NCBI RefSeq assembly: GCF_009299835.1 | Contig: NZ_VKCZ01000014.1 | Location: 830,119-894,118, forward strand | Length of the DNA: 64,000 bases | Direction of reading: 5' to 3' | From: Microlunatus speluncae | GTDB lineage: Bacteria > Actinomycetota > Actinomycetes > Propionibacteriales > Propionibacteriaceae | Shown: positions 36,965-44,942 of the stretch, piece by piece | Layout: each line of letters begins with the position of its first letter | Position numbering within the stretch: the stretch's first letter is position 1 | Made by a program: the position numbers and the translations under genes | Notes under the pieces: model-generated | Database searches by the model: none | Told to the model about the DNA's origin: nothing | Seen by the model: only the letters and a program-made list of their open reading frames with translations

Positions 36965-39900
36965 ATGCCCCCAACCGTCCCGGACGTGGTCAAGACCTAC
37001 TGGCAGAAAAAGTCTCCACCCATGCTCCGGAACGCGGTCCGAACGGTCCGTCAGGTCGTGCTGGATCGCCCGAGCGGGCTGGTGACGGTGATCGTCCCGT
37101 TCTACCGGGTGGAGGCGTATTTCGAGGCCTGCCTGCGATCGATCGCGAACCAGACCCATCGTGATCTCCAGGTGCTGCTGATCGACGACGGCTCGCCCGA
37201 CGATTCGATCAAGATCGCCCGAGCCTACGCGCGCCGCGATCGACGGTTCCGGATCATCCGGCAGCGCAACCAGGGGCTGGGTGCGGCCCGCAACACGGGG
37301 CTGCGACACGCCAAGGGCGCCTTTCTGACTTTCGTCGATTCCGACGACGTGCTGCCGGCCGATGCCGTGGCCACCCTGGTCGCGGCGCTGCGGCACAGCG
37401 GCTCCGATTTCGCCATCGGCACGCCGCGGCGGATGGCCGGCAAGCGACGCTGGGTGCCGGACTGGGCCGGCACGGTGCACGCGAAGGACCGGTTCGGGCT
37501 GCGGGTGGGCGACTTCCCGGAGATCCTCAAGGACGTCTTCGTCTGCAACAAGCTGTTCGCCACCGACTTCTTCCATCGGGTCGTGCAGCAGTTCCCCGTC
37601 GGCATCCGGTACGAGGACCAGGAGCCGACCGCCCGCGCGTACGTCGCCGGCACCTTCGACGTGCTGTCGGCCGTGACCTACGACTGGCGGGTCCGTGAGG
37701 ACGGGTCGTCGATCACCCAGCAGAAGGCCGACCCGGATGACCTCGCCGACCGGCTCGCGGTGAAGGGCCGGGTCCGGCAGATCCTGCGCGCCCAGACCGA
37801 TCCGGCGACCTATTCCGCCTGGCTGGCCAAGGCCATCGGCTTCGACCTCCGGTCCTACTTCGAGCAGGTGCCGCGAACCGACCTGGACTACTGGACCAAG
37901 CTGCAGCGGGCGGCCGCCGCCCTGGCCCAGGATCTCGAGGTCAGCGACTGGACCGAGATCCCGATCGTCGACCGGCTGCCGACCCTGGCCGCGGTGGCCG
38001 ACCGCCGCGACATCGTCGCCCGGCTGGTCACCACCCGCAGCGAATACGGCTGGCGGGTGCCGACCGTCGCCGAGCCGGACGGCGTGTTCCTGGATCCGAG
38101 CTACGACGAGGAGTTGGCCGTGATCGCGCCGGACCGGTCGCTGCTCCGGCTGACCGAATCCGATCTCGGCTTCGTCACCCGGGTCGACCGGGTCGACTGG
38201 GAGGACCGGGTGCTCCGGATCGCCGGGCACGCCTACATCGCCGGCCTGTCGGGCGATCAGCTGACCGACCTCCGGCTGCGACTGGTGCCCGACGGGAGCA
38301 CCGGATCCGAGGTGGAGACCGCGGCGCTGACCGTACCGCTGGAGCGGTGCACCGACCCGCTGGTCGACCAGGAGTCGGGCGACGCCTGGAACAGCTACGC
38401 CGCGACCGGCTTCGTGGCCCGGATCGACACCGACCTGCTGGACGAGTTCCAGCGGCGGTCGCCGCAACTGCGGGGCTGGACCCTGCGGGCCGAGGTCGAG
38501 GCGCAGGGCGTGGTCCGGGAGGGTCCGCTGAATCGCCGCGATCTGCGCGGCTCGGCGTCGCGGCTGCCGATCAACGCGCTCACCGAACAGGGCCGCTGGG
38601 TGGTCGAGTTCACCTCCGCCGAGGGACTGCAACTCAAGCTGGAGGAGCCGCCGGCGGTCACCCTGGAATCGCTCGAGGTGACCGACCTGACCGTCCGGGT
38701 CACGGTGGCCGGCGCGCCGATCACCGGCCTCGAGCTGGCCGCGCCGACGCTGCATCAGGTGCTGACCGTGCCGGGCTTGCCGGACGGCGACCGGACCACG
38801 TTCGAGGTGACGCTGCCGGAGATCATCGACCGCAAGCTGCGGGCCGACGAGCACGTCTGGAACCTCCGGCTGATCCCCGGCGTCGACCGGCGGCTGCGGA
38901 TGATCTGGCCCGGCAGCACCAACGAGCTGGATCGGCTCTCCCCCACCCAGGCCCGGCTGCGCGCCATCTGCTCCCGGATCGGCACCCTCCGGCTGCTGCA
39001 GAACCACTGGTGGGCCGCGGTCGACGGGGTTGAGCTGGACGAGGACTATCTGGTCGTCCAGGGCACGGTGTCCACACCGGTGCTCGACCAGTATCAGCTC
39101 CGGATCGCCGGTTCGGCCGCGCAGACCTCGACCGTGCTGGCCGAGGTCGATCCGGAGACCGGACGGTTCACCGGCCGGGTCCCGCTGCTCTCCGACTACG
39201 GCCGCCGGCTCTCCGCCGGCGGGTTCAGCCTGCGGATGATGCCGACCGAGGCCGACGGCAGCCAGGTCGAGCGCTGGGTCCGGGTCGATGACGGGCTGCA
39301 GGACCGGTTCCCGCTGGACCTGCAGAGTGCCACCAGCGCGGTCCGGCTGAGTCGGACGCCGAAGGCCGCGGCGCTCTGGGTGAAGCCGCGCAAGCCGTAC
39401 CGACCGGACGAGCGGGGCCGGCTGGCGCAACGCCAACTGCACCAGATCTTCCTCGATGATCGTCCGGTCGAGCCCCGGGACGCGGTGTTGTTCGAATGCT
39501 TCAACGGCCGCTCCGTCGGCGATTCCGTGCTGGCCCTGCACCAGGAACTGTTGCGGCGTGATCTTGGTCTGGAGCTGTTCTGGACCGTTGATGATCATGG
39601 TGTGCAGGCCCCGCCCGGTGGCACTCCGCTGTTGATCCACTCCCGGGAGTGGATGGAGGTGCTGGCCGGCGCCCGCTATCTGGTGAACAACAACAACTTC
39701 CCGTTCTACTTCCGCAAGGGTCAGCACCAGACGTATCTGCAGACCTGGCACGGGACGCCATTGAAGAAGATCGGCAACGACGTGCCGGCGCCGAACCTCT
39801 CCCTCTCCTATCGCGCCCTGATGATCCGCGAGGCCGGCTCCTGGGATCAGCTGATCGCCCAGAACGACTTCGCCGCGGAGGCGCTGCCCCGGGCGTTCGG

Positions 39901-40591
39901 CTACTCCGGGCCGGTGATCAACACCGGCTATCCGCGCAACGACGCCCTGCTCGGCGCCGAGGCCGAGGAGCGGCGGCACGCGATCCGCCGGCTGTTCGCC
40001 ATTCCGGATGCGGAGACCGCGGTGCTCTATGCGCCGACCTGGCGGGACAACGTCACGAAGAACAACCGGTACGCGCTGGTCAGCTATCTCGACTTCGCCC
40101 GGCTGCAGACCAACCTGCCCGGCCAGACCTTCCTGATCCGCGGCCATGCCAACACCTCGGAGTCGGTGATCAACCTGCCGAAGTCGGTGATCAACGCCAC
40201 CCACTATTCGGATCTGAACGACCTGATGCTGGCGGCCGACGTGTTGATCACCGACTACTCGTCGGTGATGTTCGACTTCGCGGTGACCGGGAAGCCGATC
40301 ATCCTGCTCACCCCGGACCTGGAGACGTACCGGGACAGCACGCGCGGCTTCTACCTGGATTTCGAAGCCACCGCGCCCGGCCCGATCTGCCGTGATCAGG
40401 CTCGGGTCGAGCAGGAGCTACGAGAGCTGCCGCACTTCTTCGACCGCTACGGTGATCGCTACCGGGCCTTCGTCGAGCGGTTCGCCCCGCGCGACGACGG
40501 CCACGCGGCGGCCCGGGTCGCCGACCTGGTCTGGGCCGATCCCGCCCCGAACCGAAACCCCTCCCGCACGCCGGCCGTCGCCCGCGACTAG
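36965..40591 (+). CDS. Bifunctional GT2 glycosyltransferase / TagF-like glycerophosphotransferase
   Basis: A 1208-residue two-domain enzyme. The N-terminus is a GT-A family 2 glycosyltransferase (TVIVPFYRVEAYFEACLRSI, LLIDDGSPDD, RNQGLGAARNTGL, FVDSDDVL). After a long middle region of beta-rich segments, the C-terminus (about 820-1190) is a CDP-glycerol glycerophosphotransferase-like domain: YLQTWHGTPLKKIG, VINTGYPRND, VLYAPTWRDN, FLIRGHAN and VLITDYSSVMFDFA. It probably builds a poly(glycosyl) glycerol- or polyol-phosphate wall polymer at the inner membrane face. AGAGGAGG lies upstream of the ATG. Confidence 0.92.
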   Translation: MPPTVPDVVKTYWQKKSPPMLRNAVRTVRQVVLDRPSGLVTVIVPFYRVEAYFEACLRSIANQTHRDLQVLLIDDGSPDDSIKIARAYARRDRRFRIIRQRNQGLGAARNTGLRHAKGAFLTFVDSDDVLPADAVATLVAALRHSGSDFAIGTPRRMAGKRRWVPDWAGTVHAKDRFGLRVGDFPEILKDVFVCNKLFATDFFHRVVQQFPVGIRYEDQEPTARAYVAGTFDVLSAVTYDWRVREDGSSITQQKADPDDLADRLAVKGRVRQILRAQTDPATYSAWLAKAIGFDLRSYFEQVPRTDLDYWTKLQRAAAALAQDLEVSDWTEIPIVDRLPTLAAVADRRDIVARLVTTRSEYGWRVPTVAEPDGVFLDPSYDEELAVIAPDRSLLRLTESDLGFVTRVDRVDWEDRVLRIAGHAYIAGLSGDQLTDLRLRLVPDGSTGSEVETAALTVPLERCTDPLVDQESGDAWNSYAATGFVARIDTDLLDEFQRRSPQLRGWTLRAEVEAQGVVREGPLNRRDLRGSASRLPINALTEQGRWVVEFTSAEGLQLKLEEPPAVTLESLEVTDLTVRVTVAGAPITGLELAAPTLHQVLTVPGLPDGDRTTFEVTLPEIIDRKLRADEHVWNLRLIPGVDRRLRMIWPGSTNELDRLSPTQARLRAICSRIGTLRLLQNHWWAAVDGVELDEDYLVVQGTVSTPVLDQYQLRIAGSAAQTSTVLAEVDPETGRFTGRVPLLSDYGRRLSAGGFSLRMMPTEADGSQVERWVRVDDGLQDRFPLDLQSATSAVRLSRTPKAAALWVKPRKPYRPDERGRLAQRQLHQIFLDDRPVEPRDAVLFECFNGRSVGDSVLALHQELLRRDLGLELFWTVDDHGVQAPPGGTPLLIHSREWMEVLAGARYLVNNNNFPFYFRKGQHQTYLQTWHGTPLKKIGNDVPAPNLSLSYRALMIREAGSWDQLIAQNDFAAEALPRAFGYSGPVINTGYPRNDALLGAEAEERRHAIRRLFAIPDAETAVLYAPTWRDNVTKNNRYALVSYLDFARLQTNLPGQTFLIRGHANTSESVINLPKSVINATHYSDLNDLMLAADVLITDYSSVMFDFAVTGKPIILLTPDLETYRDSTRGFYLDFEATAPGPICRDQARVEQELRELPHFFDRYGDRYRAFVERFAPRDDGHAAARVADLVWADPAPNRNPSRTPAVARD

Positions 40592-40604
40592 GACTCATCC
40601 GCGG

Positions 40605-41801
40605 CTAGAGAGCCGAACCCGTGTTGTACGCGTCGTTGAAGTGGGTGTAGAACGCGTCGTACATCGGTTGACTGTCGGTGATCTTGATCAACAGTTCGTC
40701 GTTGTGCCGGAGCGCGGACAGGGTGAGGTTGTGGGAGCCGGTCAGCACCACGGATCGGGGCGCGGCGGAGTCGGCGTACTTGGCGGAGATCAGGAAGAGC
40801 TTGTCGTGCACCGGCGACTTGCGGACCGGGATGCCGGCTGCCTTGAACGCGGCCAGCGCGTTGGCGTGGATGGCCCCCACCGACACCCAGACCTTGCAGC
40901 CGCCCTGTTTCAGCCCCACCAGGGCGTTCACCACGTCGATCCGGGTGTCGTTGATCGAAGCCTGCATCACCCGGATCCGGCAGTCCGCGTCCGGGTTGAC
41001 GTAGCTGAGCCGGTTCAGCACCAGGTCGGTGTTCTGCTCCGGGGACGCGTACACGGTGGTGTTGGAGTTCTCCGAACCGAAGGTGCCGCGCGGCCCGGAG
41101 GCGACATAGAAGTCGTTGCCCGGGTAGGTCACCTCGTTCCACTGCGGCGTCCAGATCTCGTTGGCGAAGCCGTCGTAGAGGGTCTTGTCGCCGTAGAAGA
41201 CGAAGGTGTTGTTGAACAGGTTCGCCCCGGAGGCGTACGTCATGTTGGCCGAGCTGACCCAGGTGACCCAGTCCCGCGCCGTGCCGGACGCGTCCTTCGT
41301 GCGCGAGAACAGGATGTACTTCATGTGCATCAGGCCGGTGTTGCTGTTGGACAGGCAGCCGCCGCCGTACGCCAGCGTCGCGCTGCCGTGGTCGCACCAG
41401 TGGTGCCGCGATCCGAGCAGGTTGGCCAGCGCCTTGGGCGAGTCGTCGGTCGACTTCTGGTCCTCGCCGTTGTGCACCGCGTAGACCTCGACCCCGCGCG
41501 CGACGGCCCGGGCGATCGCGTCGTAGACGAAGTTCGCGGTGATGCTGTAGAGCGCGATCCGGACCGATGAGCCGGCCGGCGCGCCGTCGAACAGGGACAC
41601 CAGCTTGTTCAGCTGGGCCCGGTCCTCGCCGTTCGCCACCGGGTCGTTGAAGACCAGGTCGACCCGGGTCTGATCGATGGTGATCGTCTGCTGACTGGCC
41701 CGGGCCGGCTGCGGAACACCCGTCAGCCCGGTGGTGAGCAGCGCCAGCAGCGCGCCCCAGAGAAGGATCCGTCGTCGGAGGTCGTGCCGCAGCGTTGCCA
41801 T
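40605..41801 (-). CDS. Secreted phospholipase D-like protein
   Basis: About 398 residues from the ATG at 41801. It has an N-terminal signal peptide (RRRILLWGALLALLTTGLTG then ARASQQ). Two HKD-like halves are visible: HMKYILFSRT...SSANMT and VHDKLFLISAKY...TGSHNLT, each with the His-x-Lys and a following Asn. The upstream Asp of the first HKD motif is not obvious. It would hydrolyse phosphodiester bonds outside the cell. It converges on the TagF-like gene with a 13-bp gap and could trim phosphodiester polymers. Function is inferred from family only. Confidence 0.82.
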   Translation of the reverse strand: MATLRHDLRRRILLWGALLALLTTGLTGVPQPARASQQTITIDQTRVDLVFNDPVANGEDRAQLNKLVSLFDGAPAGSSVRIALYSITANFVYDAIARAVARGVEVYAVHNGEDQKSTDDSPKALANLLGSRHHWCDHGSATLAYGGGCLSNSNTGLMHMKYILFSRTKDASGTARDWVTWVSSANMTYASGANLFNNTFVFYGDKTLYDGFANEIWTPQWNEVTYPGNDFYVASGPRGTFGSENSNTTVYASPEQNTDLVLNRLSYVNPDADCRIRVMQASINDTRIDVVNALVGLKQGGCKVWVSVGAIHANALAAFKAAGIPVRKSPVHDKLFLISAKYADSAAPRSVVLTGSHNLTLSALRHNDELLIKITDSQPMYDAFYTHFNDAYNTGSAL

Positions 41802-41862
41802 GTCAGAAAGTTTCAGGGTGACCGGCAAATATGGCAAGACCTTGACCGCAATTGGTGCCCGA

Positions 41863-42393
41863 TCAAACCCGGGCGCGGATCACCTCAGCCGCCGCGGCCG
41901 GGGTGAGCACGGACGAGTCCACCTCCAGGTCGTACGCGACGCCCCGGTGCACCAGCTCGGCCTGCTGCCGGGCCATCCCGACCGGCCGGTCGCCGCGGCC
42001 CTTCTCCCTGGCCTCGGCGACATCGGGATCGCACCGGATGCCGACCCAGAGCACGTCGATGCCTTCCAGGGCCGCCCGCCACCGGCCCTGCGAGTGCGGT
42101 CCACCGAGGAAGACATCATCGATGATGATCTTGGCTCCGACCCGGACCATGGCGCCGATCCCCTGCATCCACAGGTTCTCCTGCTCCATGAACACCGCCC
42201 CGACGCCGACCGTGCCGTCGGCGGCGATGTCGATCCCGCCGTCGCCCGAGGTCAGCCGCGGCGGCAGCGCGTCGACGAAGTCGTCCACGCCGAAGGTCAG
42301 CCACGGGTCGGACAGCACGTCCTGCAGGGCCCGGATGATCGTGCTCTTGCCCGAGCTCGACCCTCCGTTGATCACGATCACCCGACCGGTCAT
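41863..42393 (-). CDS. Chloramphenicol phosphotransferase-like kinase
   Basis: A 176-residue P-loop kinase of the CPT family. Walker A is INGGSSSGKSTI at residues 8-19, followed by the substrate-region FGVDDFVDALPP; an IIIDDVFLGG strand and VGIRCDPDVAEAREKGRGDRPVGMARQQ lid-like region follow. CPT from Streptomyces phosphorylates chloramphenicol; here the substrate is unknown. Its ATG overlaps the stop of the nucleotidyltransferase gene (ATGA), so the two are translationally coupled. Confidence 0.85.
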   Translation of the reverse strand: MTGRVIVINGGSSSGKSTIIRALQDVLSDPWLTFGVDDFVDALPPRLTSGDGGIDIAADGTVGVGAVFMEQENLWMQGIGAMVRVGAKIIIDDVFLGGPHSQGRWRAALEGIDVLWVGIRCDPDVAEAREKGRGDRPVGMARQQAELVHRGVAYDLEVDSSVLTPAAAAEVIRARV

Positions 42394-43136
42394 GACACCT
42401 CTCCCAGTTGCCGCAACACCGGCTCGAGCACGCCGGCCAGAACGCGATCCTGCGCCGCCGTCTCTCGGGCCAGAAGCTCCAGCAGCGCCGCGGCCGACCG
42501 GGTCAACTCGGCGGTCTCCACCGAGCCGGCCCGCGCCGTCGCCACCGCGGTCAGCACCTCGGCCGGCAGCAGGTCGACACCCCGGCCCTGGTGCGGGTTG
42601 AGACCGTGGCGCAGGCAGGCCAACTGCAGCACCTGATCACGCAGGTGGTCGAGCATGATCACGGCCTGCCAGGTCCGGTCGCGGGCGAGCGCCGACCGGA
42701 CGTGCAATCCGTACAACCAGGCCAAGCCGATGGTCCGGGCCGGATCGACCTCGGTCTTCTCGGCGGGCGGCAGCGCCTCGCCGAACAACAGCCGAAACGT
42801 CGGGCCGTGCGGCCGGAACTCGGCGGCCGGCCAGAACGACAGATCGAGTTGCAGCGACGACTCGAGCAGGAAGACCCGGTAGAGCGCGCCCGCGGCGGCC
42901 ACGTCGAGCCGGTGCACCGCACCGTGCTCGGCGAAGATCACGTCGGTCCACCGCTGCACCACCCGGTCCTGATCGGCGTCCGGCCGCAGGCACAGGGCCA
43001 GATCGATGTCGGACCAGTCGTCCTCCTCACCGGAGGCGCCGGAGCCGAGGACCGCGGCCGCGATCACGTCGGGGTCGGCGCGGGCCCGGTCGACCAGCGA
43101 TCGGCGCAACGCGGCCCGCTCGGTGACGGTGAACAC
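42390..43136 (-). CDS. Nucleotidyltransferase (polymerase beta superfamily)
   Basis: A 248-residue protein. The NTase signature is AAVLGSGASGEEDDWSDIDLALCL, with the GS and DxD metal-binding Asp residues, and a third acidic strand may be LQLDLSFWP. A helical C-terminal region follows. The GTG at 43136 is the start that fits (8 bp after the GT61 gene stop); the open frame continues to 44723 only as a shadow of that gene. It resembles adenylyltransferases acting on small molecules. Its coupling to the CPT-like kinase suggests the two modify the same substrate. Confidence 0.8.
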   Translation of the reverse strand: MFTVTERAALRRSLVDRARADPDVIAAAVLGSGASGEEDDWSDIDLALCLRPDADQDRVVQRWTDVIFAEHGAVHRLDVAAAGALYRVFLLESSLQLDLSFWPAAEFRPHGPTFRLLFGEALPPAEKTEVDPARTIGLAWLYGLHVRSALARDRTWQAVIMLDHLRDQVLQLACLRHGLNPHQGRGVDLLPAEVLTAVATARAGSVETAELTRSAAALLELLARETAAQDRVLAGVLEPVLRQLGEVS

Positions 43137-43144
43137 GACCTGGC

Positions 43145-44941
43145 TCAGAGCTCGGCGAGCAGCCGTTCCACCTCGACCGCGTTGTGGTCGAAGTCGAACT
43201 CCCAGCTCGAGTAGTAGGCCTCTTCCGACCAGCCGCCGGGCGGATGGGCGACGTCGGACCGGCTCCAGAAGTAGTGCACGTCGCAGTCCAGCAGGGCGGT
43301 GATCAAGTGCTCGTTCCGGGCCGTGTACGACTCGTGGTTGAGGATGATCATCGTGTCCAGCTTCTCGGCGTGGATCGCGTTGAACAGGGCCGATCCACCG
43401 AAGCCGGCGATCACCCTGGCACCGGCGAAGACACCGGCCTGCTGGCCGAGGTCCAGCGTCTCCGGATAGATGATCGTGAAGCCGCGATCGGCGAACCACC
43501 GCTCCACGTCGCGACTGTTGCGGCAGACCCGGTTGGACAGGTTGTCCTTGCGGGAGATGAAGATCTTTTCGTGGGCCTCGACCGTCCGGTCGATCAGCTT
43601 CGCGCCGATCCGCCGCCAGGTGTCGATCAACCCCGGATGCACGTAATGCGGCCGCTGGTTGTGGAACTGTGGCGTCGCCGCGACCAGGGACTCGACATAG
43701 ACCGGATGATCGGCCCAGGTGATGTCGGCCTCGTCGATCCCGAACGCGGTGAACAGCCGCCGCTCCAGCGCGGGGTCGCGCTCGTGCGGGAACCTGATCC
43801 GGAACAGCGCCTTCAGGTCCGGGATCTCGGCCTTGGCCGCATCCCAGCCCCAGAGCCGGGAGATCACCTCGGTCATCAGGTGGCCGAAGTGGCCCGGGTT
43901 CTCGCAATCCAGCTGGTAGTAGTTCCCGGGCAGCGTGTCCCGCGGCCGCAGGTCCTGCCGGATCCGGCCCCAGGCGGCGGAGATGCTGTTCACCCGGACG
44001 TTGCGCGGCGACGCCTCGAGATGGTGCCGGAACGAGTCGGGCAGGATCGTGGCCTCGCCGTGCACCAGCGCGTTGGAGACGTAGGCGATCTTGCCGGTGT
44101 AGTGCCGCAGATGCAGCTCCGGATACGTCAGGGTCGTTTCGAGGTCCGGGATCGGCACCGACGATTCGTGCGAAACGATCTTGGAATCGATGGCGAGCTT
44201 GCCACCGCGAAGGCTGGCCAGCTCCCGCATCCGCAGCTTCGGCTCCCGGCTCTCCAGCACCCGGTTGGTCTCGGCGTCGCGGAGCTTCAGGAAATGCCAC
44301 AACCGCTTCTTGATCATCAGCAGGTCGCGGCTGATGGTGACCGCGGCGGTGGATGCGCCGAGCTCGAGATCGCGGGCGTTGGCGCCGACGTCTTCGGTGC
44401 CGCCGGCGGCCACCGCGGTCTGCACCCAGGAGGCGAACGTGGCGGTGAAGGCGGACTGGTCCTGGCCGCGCCGGTCGACCAGCCAGAGGCCGCCGGGCCG
44501 CAGGTGCAGAAACAGTCGCTGCCAGGTCAGCAGGTGCTGGGCGTCGTCGACCGGCAGCAGATCGACCAGCACGTCGACCGGGCCGAGCGGCTTGAGCAGC
44601 CAGTGGTACTGGTCCAACGTCTCGGCCCGATGGTGCACCGCGCCGTGGGCTTCCAGCTCCCATTCGGGATCGGCGTCGAGCGAGACCACGTGCAGCCGCA
44701 TGCCGGCGAACTCGGTCAGCCACTCGACCACGGCACCGCGGGTGTCGCCCTGGGCCAGGATGATCACGCGTTGATCGGGCCGGTCGGCCGGCACGATGCC
44801 GGCCGCGGCCAGCAGGCCGGGCACCGCCGACCGGCCGGGCGGCCGCTCCGGTGCCGGCTCGGTCTCCCGTTTCCGTCGCAGCGACTTCAGCCCGGCTCGG
44901 ACCTTCTTCGCCACCGGCTCGTCAGACATGGAAAGCGTCAC
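43145..44941 (-). CDS. GT61-type glycosyltransferase with methyltransferase-like N-terminal domain
   Basis: A 598-residue protein. The C-terminal part, from about residue 310, is a DUF563/GT61 domain: LPGNYYQLDCENPGHFGHLMTE, SRLWGWDAAK, ATPQFHNQRPHYV, KIFISRKDNLSNR and GFGGSALFNAIHA. Residues about 55-180 form a Rossmann-like segment ending HLRPGGLWLVDRRG, reminiscent of a methyltransferase without an intact SAM-binding GxGxG. A paralogue lies at 59381-61219. It probably adds a sugar to a wall or capsule polymer. It is followed by the NTase and CPT-like kinase genes. Confidence 0.82.
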   Translation of the reverse strand: MTLSMSDEPVAKKVRAGLKSLRRKRETEPAPERPPGRSAVPGLLAAAGIVPADRPDQRVIILAQGDTRGAVVEWLTEFAGMRLHVVSLDADPEWELEAHGAVHHRAETLDQYHWLLKPLGPVDVLVDLLPVDDAQHLLTWQRLFLHLRPGGLWLVDRRGQDQSAFTATFASWVQTAVAAGGTEDVGANARDLELGASTAAVTISRDLLMIKKRLWHFLKLRDAETNRVLESREPKLRMRELASLRGGKLAIDSKIVSHESSVPIPDLETTLTYPELHLRHYTGKIAYVSNALVHGEATILPDSFRHHLEASPRNVRVNSISAAWGRIRQDLRPRDTLPGNYYQLDCENPGHFGHLMTEVISRLWGWDAAKAEIPDLKALFRIRFPHERDPALERRLFTAFGIDEADITWADHPVYVESLVAATPQFHNQRPHYVHPGLIDTWRRIGAKLIDRTVEAHEKIFISRKDNLSNRVCRNSRDVERWFADRGFTIIYPETLDLGQQAGVFAGARVIAGFGGSALFNAIHAEKLDTMIILNHESYTARNEHLITALLDCDVHYFWSRSDVAHPPGGWSEEAYYSSWEFDFDHNAVEVERLLAEL

Positions 44942-44942
44942 G

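Noticed and set aside
36944..40204. 1086-codon minus-strand frame opposite the GT2-TagF gene
   Set aside because: It lacks any motif, has no start context, and mirrors a gene with clear GT2 and TagF motifs.
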